A stretch of DNA of 64,000 nucleotides from Bimuria novae-zelandiae CBS 107.79. Its lineage: Eukaryota; Ascomycota; Dothideomycetes; Pleosporales; Didymosphaeriaceae. The notes under the pieces were generated by a model. That model was given only the letters and a program-made list of their open reading frames with translations, searched no databases and had not been told where the DNA came from. The first letter of the stretch is position 1. Every line of letters starts with the position of its first letter. The stretch covers positions 37,889 through 101,888 of the forward strand of contig ML976753.1 of assembly GCA_010015655.1 (NCBI GenBank). The letters are read 5' to 3'. Shown one piece after another: positions 21,160 through 31,959 of this stretch. The position numbers and the translations under genes were made by a program.

Positions 21160-22221
21160 TTACGCCGGCTCTGCCTTAGCCGTTGGAGTGCTGCTGCCTG
21201 AACGACCAACCATCTCCTCTTCATGTACCGGAGGTTTCCTCCCCAGGTCGAGTTTTCCCTTCCTGAAATCCATGAGACCCACCGGAGAAGCATTATAACG
21301 CGTCCCATCGATCGCCGGAGCATCGACACCTTGCAAGTACTAGTAATACATGTATGTTCCCACGAAGAATCCGCCGCCGATAATATTGCCGAGTCTGGCC
21401 GGGATAATGCCTTTCCTGATGTAGAGACCAACAGTGAGGTCCGGTGTATTGCACCAAATTCCCATTGGCACTAAGAACATGTTCGCAACGACTAAACGAC
21501 AGTGAGTATACCGTAGACGAGAACGAAGCGTAGGATGGCGTACCGTGGTCAAAATCGAGACTGATGAAAGCGAAAGTCGGCCACCAAATTCCTACCATCA
21601 TTGAAACATATTCTCGTCCACTAAGGCCCAAGAAGCAAGCAAGGCACACGAGCCAGTTGGCGCCGATGCCTTTGAGGAACACCTGCTGCCACTTAGGCGT
21701 GACTTGTTTGGCTGTGACGAAAGTGCGAACTTCGGCGGCGTAGGTAGGTACATCGAAAACGCCACCGTACCCTACGATGATGGCCACGATAAACAACGAG
21801 CCCGAAAGATTTCCGAGGAACGTTAGAATCCAGCGCATGAGCATTCGTGGGATTGAGAGGCGGCGATAAAGAACGGCAACGGTCGTAAACTGTCCCGGTT
21901 AATACTAGCAATGGAAAAAGTAGACTCGAGTTGAGAACGAACCAGGAATGAGCCGGTGCAAAGATCGGATCCAGTGAGGATGATCGCGCACAAGCCATAG
22001 GGGAAGATCAAGGCCGATATTGTACGGATGAGGCCAGGTGCATTTTCCTGGTACCAGAGAACCGTGTTCGTGCTCAAGACGGAGGCACAGGCGAACGATA
22101 GCAACATGCCGGCTATGATTCCCGACATGAGTATCTTGTCAATACGTATGTTGGCTTTTGCGACTCCAGCTCGAGAGACCAGCTCGGTCGTCTCGGCCGG
22201 TGTATAGCAATTGAAATTCAT
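21160..22221 (-). CDS. Formate/nitrite transporter (FNT) with premature stop before the C-terminal tail
   Basis: Three exons, 22221-21943, 21889-21544 and 21491-21340, give 258 residues to a TAG at 21342-21340. The FNT fold is clear: PAETTELVSRAGVAKA at the start, several membrane helices, LTGSDLCTGSFL, RMLMRWILTFLGNLSGSLF, and VVANMFLVPMGIW-NTPDLTVG. FNT proteins are pentameric channels for formate, nitrite or lactate in the plasma membrane. The same frame continues past the TAG for 59 residues (YLQGVDAPAIDG...) to a TAA at 21160-21162, and the TAG falls where relatives have Trp (YYWYL type). I infer a nonsense change in the last helix/tail; the product may be truncated or dead. The donor of intron 1 (GTTCGT) is weak. 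Confidence 0.8.
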
Positions 22222-22545
22222 ACCGAGGCCAAGGAACTAGGTGAAAAGACGCTGGAAAAGGGGGCCAAATGCCTTTGCCTTTGATTCCTTCTCGCGAGCA
22301 GGGTTGGTCTTATATGGGATTTCGTTCACCAAGACGCGCTATTGCATATCTTAACAACCCGCGCTTGTGGTCGAACTTGCTGATCGTCCATTTTGACAAG
22401 GTTCTCCAACACGCCCCACAGTGAACACTCCAGACGGAGGAGGTACATGTCTTACCTAGTACTAGTCGCGATGTAGCGGTGGACAATGAATGGATGATTT
22501 GGAGTGATCGTCGATCTCACGACTCGTTATCATCAAATTGGGACA
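22222..22545. other. Intergenic between FNT start and Fot1/pogo-type element
   Basis: About 324 bases that should hold the FNT promoter, with the transposon insertion just upstream. No other feature. Confidence 0.5.
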
Positions 22546-22547
22546 TA

Positions 22548-24474
22548 AGTCGGGCACCCTAGTTTCCGACACCCCATAGTTTCCGACAGCCCCGCAACCT
22601 CGCCCCCCACCATGCACTACAACCAAATATTAACTTTAAATAACTTAATTTTTCGCTAATTTTAAAAATATTTTTTATACTATTTTCGCTACCTTTAAAT
22701 AGCTAGATATATAGAAGAAGATGTCTAGAATACGCTTATAGACCTTAAATCTAGGGTCGCTTTAGCTACTACTACTACCTAATACGGGGTCCTACGTAAT
22801 ACTCTTCGCGGCCACTTTAATAGTGCCTAACCCTATTAGTACGCTTACGATAGTAAATAATAGCTTATAACTATTTAAGAAGAGCTTCTAGAGAAATAAA
22901 TTCTTTAATAAGAAACTTTTAATTATACGCTAACGCACGCGCAAGTATAGGCTATTATAATTATTATTCTTAAGTAATAAGGTAACTATAAGAACCTAAG
23001 GAAGAAGTAGACTAGTTATTTTATATAATGCTACTTAGCTATTAAGTTAAAGTTAGGTCGCTAGACTAGCTAGGAACGCGTAAATAAGGCTACTCTAGAA
23101 AATATTAGGCACTTATTTAACCTGTATAAAATAGTAAGCTAGATTCCCCCTTAGCGCAGGTATAATACTAACAAAGGTAGTATTATAAAGGGCTAGGGCA
23201 TTAATAGGCTTGTTATAGACTCCTCGCAAGAGAGCCTAAACGCTATACTAGTTAAGATAATAAATACTCGCACTTAAACCTCTATAGTAGAGTATATCTC
23301 TGCGCTCGGCGTCGCTCTAGACCCCCTTATTATCTTTAAGGCTAAGAGCATCTAGGAGCAGTGGTTTAAGAAGGAGTTTTTGGCTTAGAACCTAGGCTAG
23401 CATGTTACCTTTTCGCAAAATAGATAGATAAGTAATAACATCGCTGTCAAGTGGCTAGAAAAGGTATTTTTACCACAGACTAAGCCTAATAATCCCTCTA
23501 AGGCACGGTTACTTATTGTTAATAGCTATAGTAGTTATACTTTAGACAAATTTATAACTATATATTACTTAAATAATATTTACTTACTCTTTTTCCTTGC
23601 TTATACTTTACATCTACTTTAGCCTTTAGATTTGGGCTATTTCTTAAGTCTGAAGGCGGCGTATCGGCGCTTTGTCGGCGAATATATAGCTTAGACAGAT
23701 AAAACAAAGCTTAGGAAGGCTAAGTTTCTCGAATTTTATATAAAAGCACGTAAAATTGGCCTTTGAGAGCAGTGCATCCAATCTAGGTAGAAGGTAATAG
23801 GCTTATACCCTAAGAGCGTAAGGAAGCCTTTAGGTTCTCGCTAGGTAGTAGTGCGCGAACGGCCGTTAACACCACCCCCTTCTACTATAGATATTAGGAC
23901 GCCAAAACGCGGCAGCGATGTTGTAAAGCTATTTTTTAAAAAGAACTTCTTACTAACTACACAATAATACGTTTAGCTTACTACTATAGCGTTTAACTAT
24001 ACCTTAATAATAATTACTATATAAGACTATAAGATTGCTTCCTTGCGTAAGCAGGTAGAGCAAGCTAACCTGCTAAAATACTATAAAGTTATAACTAATC
24101 TAAATAATCTCTTTATAAGTCTTGCAAAAGTTCTCTTTTAAACTAATTAAAAGCCTGCTTAACGTGTTTGTAAGGTAAAAAGCGTAGAGTAAGGGGTTGT
24201 TATTATAGAGGAAGAGAGTAGCTTTAAGAAGGAAGTAGAGTAATTATTAGTGTAACGTTTAGCACGGAATTAATAACTAACACGATAGTATCTTAATTAT
24301 AATTTAAGTGTAGATAAAGAAAGCAATTAAAATCCTTTAAATACGATTTTTTTAATGCTTTTTTAAAATTATTTGATGAAGCTGTGAGCACATTCGCAAC
24401 GTAGAGTGGTGGCAGCGGCGAAATTTGGCGGGGTGTCGGAAAATGGGGGGTGTCGGAAACTAGGGTGCCCGACT
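22548..24474 (+). mobile_element. Fot1/pogo-type DNA transposon, complete ends, RIP-degraded
   Basis: A 1,927 bp element with long inverted repeats (AGTCGGGCACCCTAGTTTCC at the left; its complement at 24455-24474), extending about 45 bp with a few differences, and a TA duplication on each side (22546-22547, 24475-24476). The inside is extremely TpA-rich with stops in every frame, yet a + strand DDE transposase is still readable: ALGVALDPLIIFKAK near 23300, QTKPNNPSKARLLI near 23490, and LLFFLAYTLHLL-stop-PLDL near 23610, where the family has a Gln codon (CAG to TAG). Size, ends and target fit Fusarium Fot1-like elements. Inactive. The heavy C-to-T pattern stops sharply at the ends, as RIP of a repeat would. 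Confidence 0.93.
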
Positions 24475-24662
24475 TACTGATTCATAGGTCATTGTTTCTG
24501 CAGTCATGGCCTTCTGTCGGTATCTAAGCGAACGGCGGGTGGTGGTGGTTCTGTGGCGCGAACAAGATTCGCCCAGTTCATAATTGTGGAGCTTGAGGAT
24601 CATAGATAAACATTGTACAGTGCGGTGCTGGGGTGATTCTTGCTGAGTCATGCGAGTGCTTA

Positions 24663-25025
24663 ACGTGTTCCACCAAAAATCACAAAAACCGTGCCTTAAT
24701 ATTTTAACAATAGCTTAATATTAAATTCTAAAATTTTATAACTACCATTGCATGACTATTTTAAGACTATTATTTAACCTAGAAGGTAATTCATTATGCA
24801 ATTCTAGAGATATGGCAATTCGGCTCAAAATTGGGGGCCAAAACTCAATATCTTGATAACGGCTGGGTCTATCACCCTAGGACTTCAACAGGAGTCTCAA
24901 AGTAGGTATAAAGGGCTTATTATAAAATTTTACAATTTATTATTAAGCTGTTGTTGAGATATCAAGGTATGGTTTTTGCAATTTTTGGTGGTTTTCGGGG
25001 TGGACGGGATGGTGGTGGAACACGT
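24663..25025. mobile_element. Foldback/MITE-like element with long inverted repeats
   Basis: ACGTGTTCCACC at 24663 pairs with GGTGGAACACGT ending at 25025. The inverted match continues inward for about 85-110 bases (AAAAATYRCAAAAACCRTRCC, then the region around AGCTTAATA and AAATTTTATAA), except for a ~25 base stretch present only in the right arm. Left flank ends in TTA and right flank begins TTAA, fitting a TA or TTAA target. There is no coding sequence. Differences between the arms are mainly C/T and G/A, like mild RIP. Family unknown. Confidence 0.7.
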
Positions 25026-25537
25026 TTAACTCATGAGATGGCTGAGTCATGTTGTAGAGTCGCCACATCGTTGTAAACTTCCAACAACCGCGACATTCCA
25101 CTGCAGACAGCAGCGACGTTCACAGCAACATACATATGCTAATCTTGACAGGTTGTATACCCAGATCCCTGTCGAGTGCGAGGTTTTTGTTCACAAGAGT
25201 ATCGCTTACGGGCCCTGCGTCGATCGGATACAAACATGAACCTCGCGGTGGGTATGAATCTTAAGTCTTGTTTAAGGGTCCTGACCCTCTATCGAAGTGC
25301 GCATTTTTATCAAGGTCGCCTGCTACATCCCATCAAAAGATAATGTGTCGGTTTCTCACGTGGCTGTCGCAGTCTAACCTTGTACGCTGGTCGTATCGGC
25401 ATCTGGCGAACGGCTGAAAGTGACCCCCAGCCTCGAGGACAACCGCTGTACATCATCACCATCATCACCATCATCCAAATTCGTATCGCATCTGCATTTG
25501 CCCGTGTACAATGTCATTTTTTTCGTAACCAGCTGCG
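25026..25537. other. Intergenic, promoter of the hydrolase-ANK-CorA gene
   Basis: About 510 bases. It contains a CATCATCAC trinucleotide-type microsatellite near 25452-25477 and presumably the promoter of the downstream gene. No gene supported. Confidence 0.5.
25452..25477. repeat. ATC/ACC microsatellite
   Basis: CATCATCACC repeats nearly three times (period 9), a short simple repeat in the upstream region of the next gene. Confidence 0.7.
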
Positions 25538-28500
25538 ATGAGTCAGGAGTGTAAGGCCTACTGTGTCGCGTTGAATGCGCTGTCGTACGAGCTAAATTCT
25601 GCCAGCCACCGCAAGCGACAAGAAGTCTCCTGCGCCGCCAGTCATTTCTATAACAGCAGCCCAAGACGACATTTTTGATCATGACACGCGGGATTTTCTG
25701 CAGGAGTGGGAAAACAAATACGCTGGTAATGGGGCATCTGTATCGCAGGCGGAATTCTTTGCGCCGGTCGACCTACTCGCTACCGGCGATGTCTCAACGT
25801 CAAGAAATGCCATACTTGAGGAAGACGACATCCCGTTACATCCATCGGCGCCTCGAATCATCATCAGCGAGCCTGATGCAATCGCACCAGAACCACAGTC
25901 AGTGTTGAGGAAAGCTTCGCGACTTAACAAGAAAACATCATTTCTTAATGAGTTAAGCCACGCAGGCCCAACTGGACCATTATCGCCCCAACGAAGACAC
26001 AGCATTATCAGTATTGTGCCTGAACGTCATAAGTCCAGCGATGATCGGTCCGTGACAAGGGGAGCCTTGCCGCGGCCGACTGTCCAGCCGTGGACAACCA
26101 CCGAGATCCATCCTAAGGGTGGGTGCAAGATGAGGGTACGATACGTGGCTGGTGGCACCGCTGTCGATGTTGTAGCTGTATATCTATTCAACTCTGCGTC
26201 GTTGAATCCGCTCGACCGCGATGCGGATCTTGCCCTATTCAGTCATTCCGATCATGTGGAGTCGCGTAAAGGAGAGGTTTCGCCTACTCGAAAGGTCCAG
26301 CGAGCACGAACTGATATTGGAAGGCAATCAAATCAGGGCGCTTTCGAATGTGCCGCATTGAAACAGGGGGTCGCACATCATCAGACGGATGCGCAAAGAT
26401 CTCAACGTAAGTATGTCAACTGGTTGGCAGATGCCGACATGCTGCAAACGAAAATTCCTGGGATGCGCCTTGTCACTATTGGCTTCGACATCAAAAGCAA
26501 CCTCAACTTCGAGGCAGCTGCGCGACAATTGCATGACTATCTTCAGCAGCACCGCAACGAGCGGCCTACGATACCTATGATATTTTTAGGGCATAGTCTA
26601 GGGTGCTTGTTCATACTTAAAGCTCTATCGGACTACGAAACCAAGTTACCCGCCGCTGACGCCATGCTGTCGGACACAGCGGGCCTTTTTCTCTTTTCCA
26701 GTTATTCATCTTTTCCTCCAGCTCGAATCCAAGCCCTTGCAAATATGTATGGCGCGAAGCACACCGAAAGGATTTTCAGTGAGCTTTCTAAAAACTCAAC
26801 AGTAGAACGGATCAGCAAAGCAGCGAGAACTCGACTATACTCCCAGCATCAGACTAGCGCGGTGTCAAGCGCTGAAGGGGAAGCGAGAAAGAACAACAAG
26901 GGTGTGTCGATCGGCTTCCCAATATTCCAGGTCTTTGCGCGAGACGAGGTCGATCCAAGCTCATTGACAGCTCTCCTCGGTACACCAGTGCGAACAATCA
27001 CCGTTGCAAAAGATTCATCCAGCGTTCTCAAGTTCCCAAACTCGCAAGACAGCGATTTTCTTCACTTGACGATGCTGATGCAATCTGCCTTGCAAACACA
27101 TAAGCTTCTCCACGCGGCAGTTTCCGGTCGGGTCGATGAGATTCATTCGTTGATTCGCAGAGGCACAAACACCAATTTGCGAGATCGATGGAGCCAGACA
27201 GCGTTGCAGATCGCTGTCCGGATGAACCATGAGGATGTGGTGGTCAGACTATTAGGTGCGAAAAACATGGATCCGAATGTGCGAGACCGGTTGGGGAATG
27301 CGCCTCTTCATTACGCGGTCCGAAACACGAACGAGGCCATTGTACGTGCCCTTATCCATAACGGAGCGGATATTGGCCTCGAAAATCAAAGGAAACGAAC
27401 CCCTAAAGATCTTGCGGAGAAGCATAGATCTCGAAGGCACATTACGAAGTTGTTGAAGAGCAAACTGATGAGCGGCCCGGATCAGAGCTTTTCCAGCAAA
27501 TTGATAGGAAATGGCAAGGCCCCGACGTCTGGGGACGGCATTCTAGCATGCAAGAACTTCCAAATCACGATTACGGAGATCTACGCCACCAGGAACAGCG
27601 ATAAGCATTGGAGTGTTAATGTCTCGGTGGAGGCACTACTCTATGGGACAAGCACTCTTAACGAGATATTGCATCAAGTTAGGCCACGAGCAGTAAAAAA
27701 AGAGTCACCGGTTTGTACATGGATTCACGTCCCTGAGAACAATATGGTTTGGATCGAAGATCTATTCGCCAAGCTTCGTATGCACCCAGCAATATGGCAA
27801 GACACAAGGAGATCCGTTACAGACTCACTACGCAATCGAGCAATAACTCCTCACTTTAATGCTGGAGATAGACGATCCCTATTCTTGCCCTATATTAGCT
27901 TTGAAGCGAACTTTCGACAAGCTAAACGAACAACATACACTCATGTTATCGATGCAACGTATCAGCAGCAAAGGAACGCGCAACTGCCCTTTACAACGAG
28001 CGCGCTCGCGGCTTTGACAGAAGGGAGCAGTCGGGCAAGTACCAGTGATCGCAGGCCCCTCCTTCAGGTTCCGGAGGGAATCAATCTCGAGAGCTACCCG
28101 TACCTTGAAGAGGATTCTGACTCTGACTTCTCAGAGATCCTTGAGCCAGATGATCCGGATGACTTGGAGGAGGAAGAAAAAGCATCTATCAATGCCTACT
28201 TGTACAATCCACCAGCTTTGCACGTACGCCGGACGCTTGATCAGTACTACTACCACATGTTGGAGAGTACTCACGAGCGCGATATAGACCAAGTTGTGTC
28301 ACGGTGGGCTCAGACCGTCATCCAGGAACCACGACACAACATTCTCATGGTTGATCAGCTTTGGCTATGGGTTGGTCAAAACCGCGAGCCTGCTGCACCG
28401 GGCGAGATTGAAATGGAAATGTTGAGGCGCCGCGATCATAGCAGTGACAGAGCGGGGGAAAGATCGCCTCACAGACACAGCGAACACTACGTTGTTTCAT

Positions 28501-29729
28501 GTTTCCCTAATCGAATAGGGAGCGGTCAGCTTTCCTACCGCACGCTAGATGATTTAAGATTGCGCGTCTTAGACCCCAGCAGCCGCAAGAGGGACCCCAT
28601 CCACCAACCAGAAGACCTCGTGTCACGAATCCTGGAAACCTGCTGCAGTACTTTCGATAGAATGCAAGATGTGCAGATGCTTCGATTCTTCCAAATGTTC
28701 GAAGATTCAGTTGGGACTATCGACGACAAGGAAAGTCGCCTTTTCCGTGACTTCCAGCGAGGGTCCAATCGACTACTTGAGCTGGATCACGGGAACAAAT
28801 ACTACAACGAGAAGAAGAACGCTCTTTTGACCGACCTGCTCGACATCAGGGAAGAGATCAAGCTTCTCGTGGAAGTCAAGGACATCCGCGACGAAGTCAA
28901 CATCATTCTCACCGTCTTGAACATACAACGAACGCTTGTCGATCAAATGAGTCAAAGCTCCTCCTATGAAGATGACTCCCTCCTGCGGACCCCAATCGTC
29001 AAGAACATGATCCTGGCAGATATCAACGATTTCACCAAGCTAGACGGGCAGGCCAGAACCATCCAGGAAAAGCTGAACACGCTCATGGACCTCAAGCAAA
29101 AAGCTGCCAACGCTTGGGAAGCAAAAGAAGCGCGCGAAACGGCCGTCGCGACCGGCAAGCAAGGCAACACAGTGCTCGTCTTCACCGTCGTCACCATCAT
29201 CTTCCTCCCCTTGTCCTTCATGTCGTCTTTCTTCGCCATCGGCATCGCTGCTTTTCCCCGCGACCCCGCGAGCGGAGGAGTGAACTGGCCGTTGGGCACC
29301 GTCATGGGGATCCTATTCGGTGTCGCGCTTTCCGTTTCTATTCCCCTCATTATCTTCGCGCTGAACATGGATTACTTCACGGCGTTGTATAAGGAGTTGA
29401 GGTATAACTATCTTGCGGTGTTGGGCATGAGGGTTATACCGTTGCTTCCGCCACTGGGGTCGAGCGAGGGGGCGACGGCGTATCGGAGACGCTGGACGCG
29501 GCTACTTCAGCAGTATCGCGAAGATTATATGAAGAATGACAATGAGGTGATGGAGAAAGTGGAGATGGGACACAGAGGGGAGCTTGGTACGAGTTTTCCT
29601 TCGACGGCATCGTCGCATACGTTTGTGGATGACAGCGAAGACGCTGGCTCGGCGCGTGCACGGCGCAGTTATCGACGGTTTCGCTCGAAAAGGAAGACTG
29701 AAGACGATGAAAAGTTAATCGAGAGTTAG
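25538..29729 (+). CDS. Alpha/beta-hydrolase-like, ankyrin and CorA-like membrane protein
   Basis: A 13 bp first exon (25538-25550) with the only usable ATG, a 55 bp intron (GTAAGG, GCTAAAT branch, GCCAG acceptor), then 25606-29729: 1378 residues. Order: disordered start; hydrolase-like region with NWLADADML and the nucleophile elbow GHSLG near residue 333; about three ankyrin repeats at ~502-626 (e.g. GNAPLHYAVRNTNEAIVRALI); LHVRRTLDQYYYHMLE near 873 and MVDQLWLW, marks of fungal CorA-like proteins; a coiled coil; and two membrane helices at about 1192-1215 and 1230-1260. The GMN loop of real CorA Mg channels is not seen (SFMSSFFAIG instead), so ion transport is doubtful. A long hydrophilic insert separates the first hydrolase strand from NWL; more introns may hide there. 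Likely membrane-anchored sensor or hydrolase; role unknown. Confidence 0.82.
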
Positions 29730-30065
29730 TGAGATACGCAGCATACTGTACAGTTTCGTTCGCATGATACATAGGCGGGTAGCCGTCGCTTTGCGCGTCA
29801 AGTCGTACCGGGATGGGTTATCCATGGATGCGTTTGAATAGGCGTAAGCCGTCACGGTCAACCACGGGCAAAGCTACAATTCCTCCGCGAAGGACCTCCC
29901 TCTCAGTACGATGCTCATATTTTTTGGTTTACAGCGTGTCACAGCGTACACGCACGCTATGCGACTACTCCATACGGGGTATCTTTCCCTCCACGCGCGT
30001 CCTTGGACCAGAAAACAGTATAGCACAGTTAAGTTTACATATCTTACAACACCGGAACGCAGTAT
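29730..30065. other. Intergenic, convergent gene ends
   Basis: About 336 bases holding the 3' ends of the hydrolase-ANK-CorA gene and of GluRS. No other feature. Confidence 0.5.
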
Positions 30066-31688
30066 TTACGCGTCCACACCCAGCCTGGCCAGACTCTCTT
30101 CTCTACCCAGAAGGATCATGACGTCGTAAATTCGCATGCCCTCTTCCCGATCCGTAAGCGCCTTCCTCAAGTAATGATACACGTCCTTCGCGCCAGCCTT
30201 GCCCTCAGGCCGCGCATCGATAATCGCCTTGATCTTGGCGTTCAGCTCGTCTCGATTCCACTCCTTGACGTCCTGTAAAGCCTTGACTTGCTGAGGGATG
30301 CCCTCAGCTGACGCCACGGACTTGGAATGGCGTAGGAGCTGGAACATGAAGGAGTTGCGGTAGACGAATTCGTTTGCGTTGGTATAGTTCTCTGGGTCGG
30401 CTTGGATGACGCGCTTCACGTAGTCGTCCAGGAGGAACGAGTTTCCCTTCAGCCTCTTTAAGTCGTCATATTTGTAGGCTGAGTCGGGCTCAGTGAGGAG
30501 GCGGAGCACGTGCTGTACCATCTCATCGAGGCCTTCGCCGCCGGCCTTAGCTCGCAGGGCGGCGTGTTTGCGCTGCAGGAACTGCAACTTGCCGAAGGTG
30601 ACGGTGGTGTTGCCTTTGGTGAACTTGAGCGAGAACGTCTTGACCAGGTCCTTCAGGTCCATTACGTCCGACTTTTCCTGGTGTGACCAGCCGAGGAGGG
30701 CAGCGAAGTTTGTCAGTGTTTCTGGGAAGATCTCCATTTCTTGGAACGCGGTGATGTCGGTGTCGAAGTTGCGCTTCGATAATTTGTTCCCCTGCTCGTC
30801 GACGAGAAGACCGACGTGTGCGAACTCCGGCGGCGTCCAGCCAAACGCGTTGTACATGGCAATATGCTTGGGTGTAGAGGGCATCCATTCCGACCCTCGT
30901 ATTACGTGCGTGATCTTCATGTGGTGGTCGTCCACAACGTTCGCGAGGTGGTAGGTTGGCAAGCCATCCGACTTCAAAAGGATAGGGTCCTCATAGGCAG
31001 TCTCGACAACGTGTCCGCGGCGCTTGAGCGGCTTGAAGGTACCATACACAAGGTCTTTGTAAGTGGGGTATTGGTCCGGAACGCGGAGTCGTATGACGTG
31101 CGATTCGCCTTTGGCCGCGCGGTCCTCTGCTTCTTCCTTCGGTATGTCGGCGCATGTTCGGTCGTAGTCTGTGGCCATGCCCATCTTGTGCCGCTGCTGC
31201 GCGAGCGCATTCAGTCTTTCAGCCGAACAGAAGCAGCGGTACGCATGCCTGTTATCCAATAACTTGTGCGCATGCTCTCGGTACAACTCGCTCCGCTCCG
31301 ATTGTCTGTATGGGCCATATGGTCCCCCCACTTCTGGCCCTTCATCCCACTGGAGACCTGCCCATCTTAGGTCGCGGTAGAGGCGCGTTTCGGCGTCAGC
31401 TACAGTGCGCTTTTGATCTGTGTCTTCTATTCGTAGAAGAAACTGCCCACCTGTTGCTTTTGCGAGAAGATAGTTGAATAGAGCGGTTCGAAGTGATCCC
31501 AAATGGAGATAGCCGGTCGGCGAAGGAGCGAATCGTGTACGTGCCGGATTCGATGGCAGGGCGAATAGTTTGGAATTAGTGGCTGCGGTAGTCGACTTTG
31601 CTCGCCTTGGAGAACGCGCAAGTCGAGCAAGACATGATCTACACGTATAAGCGGGCAATTGGGGTCTTAAGAGCATCGAAAACGACAT
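30066..31688 (-). CDS. MSE1: Mitochondrial glutamyl-tRNA synthetase
   Basis: Single exon, 540 residues. Class I synthetase with the HIGH-type motif in PSPTGYLHLGS (residues 55-65) and KLSKR at 302-306; also RIEDTDQKR, YRCFCS and GLPTYHLANVVDDHHM, all typical of bacterial-type GluRS. The first ~45 residues are Arg/Ser/Ala-rich with hardly any acids, a mitochondrial presequence. It charges mitochondrial tRNA-Glu (and possibly tRNA-Gln, later amidated). The C-terminal anticodon-binding part is complete (ends ESLARLGVDA). It starts 272 bp from the DnaJ gene on the other strand. Confidence 0.95.
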   Translation of the reverse strand: MSFSMLLRPQLPAYTCRSCLARLARSPRRAKSTTAATNSKLFALPSNPARTRFAPSPTGYLHLGSLRTALFNYLLAKATGGQFLLRIEDTDQKRTVADAETRLYRDLRWAGLQWDEGPEVGGPYGPYRQSERSELYREHAHKLLDNRHAYRCFCSAERLNALAQQRHKMGMATDYDRTCADIPKEEAEDRAAKGESHVIRLRVPDQYPTYKDLVYGTFKPLKRRGHVVETAYEDPILLKSDGLPTYHLANVVDDHHMKITHVIRGSEWMPSTPKHIAMYNAFGWTPPEFAHVGLLVDEQGNKLSKRNFDTDITAFQEMEIFPETLTNFAALLGWSHQEKSDVMDLKDLVKTFSLKFTKGNTTVTFGKLQFLQRKHAALRAKAGGEGLDEMVQHVLRLLTEPDSAYKYDDLKRLKGNSFLLDDYVKRVIQADPENYTNANEFVYRNSFMFQLLRHSKSVASAEGIPQQVKALQDVKEWNRDELNAKIKAIIDARPEGKAGAKDVYHYLRKALTDREEGMRIYDVMILLGREESLARLGVDA

Positions 31689-31959
31689 CTTCTACGTTGA
31701 CAAATGAGTGAGCTGCGCGGTCGCGTCGCATCGGAAATCCGCGGCAGAAAAGGCTACACCGCCTTCGGAAGAACAGTCGCGCCGACGTCAGTTCCGAATT
31801 GGTGGAATCTGCGTCGCGCAGTTGCCTTCAGTTTCAGTCGGCGATTTTTGTTTGCTGATAGCGCCTGTAGATAGCCTATCCTTTGTGTAGACATTGCGAC
31901 GCGACTACCACTAACTGTCCGCAGTCTGAGAAGATTTCCCACTATCCATCGCAGTCAAC
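31689..31959. promoter_or_regulatory. Shared upstream region of GluRS and DnaJ genes
   Basis: 271 bases between the GluRS start codon and the proposed first DnaJ coding base. No specific motif identified. It must include the DnaJ leader, in which no ATG is present over 31861-31960. Confidence 0.5.

Noticed and set aside
23280..23720. Live transposase gene in the Fot1-type element
   Set aside because: The frame is interrupted by many stops; only relic motifs remain.
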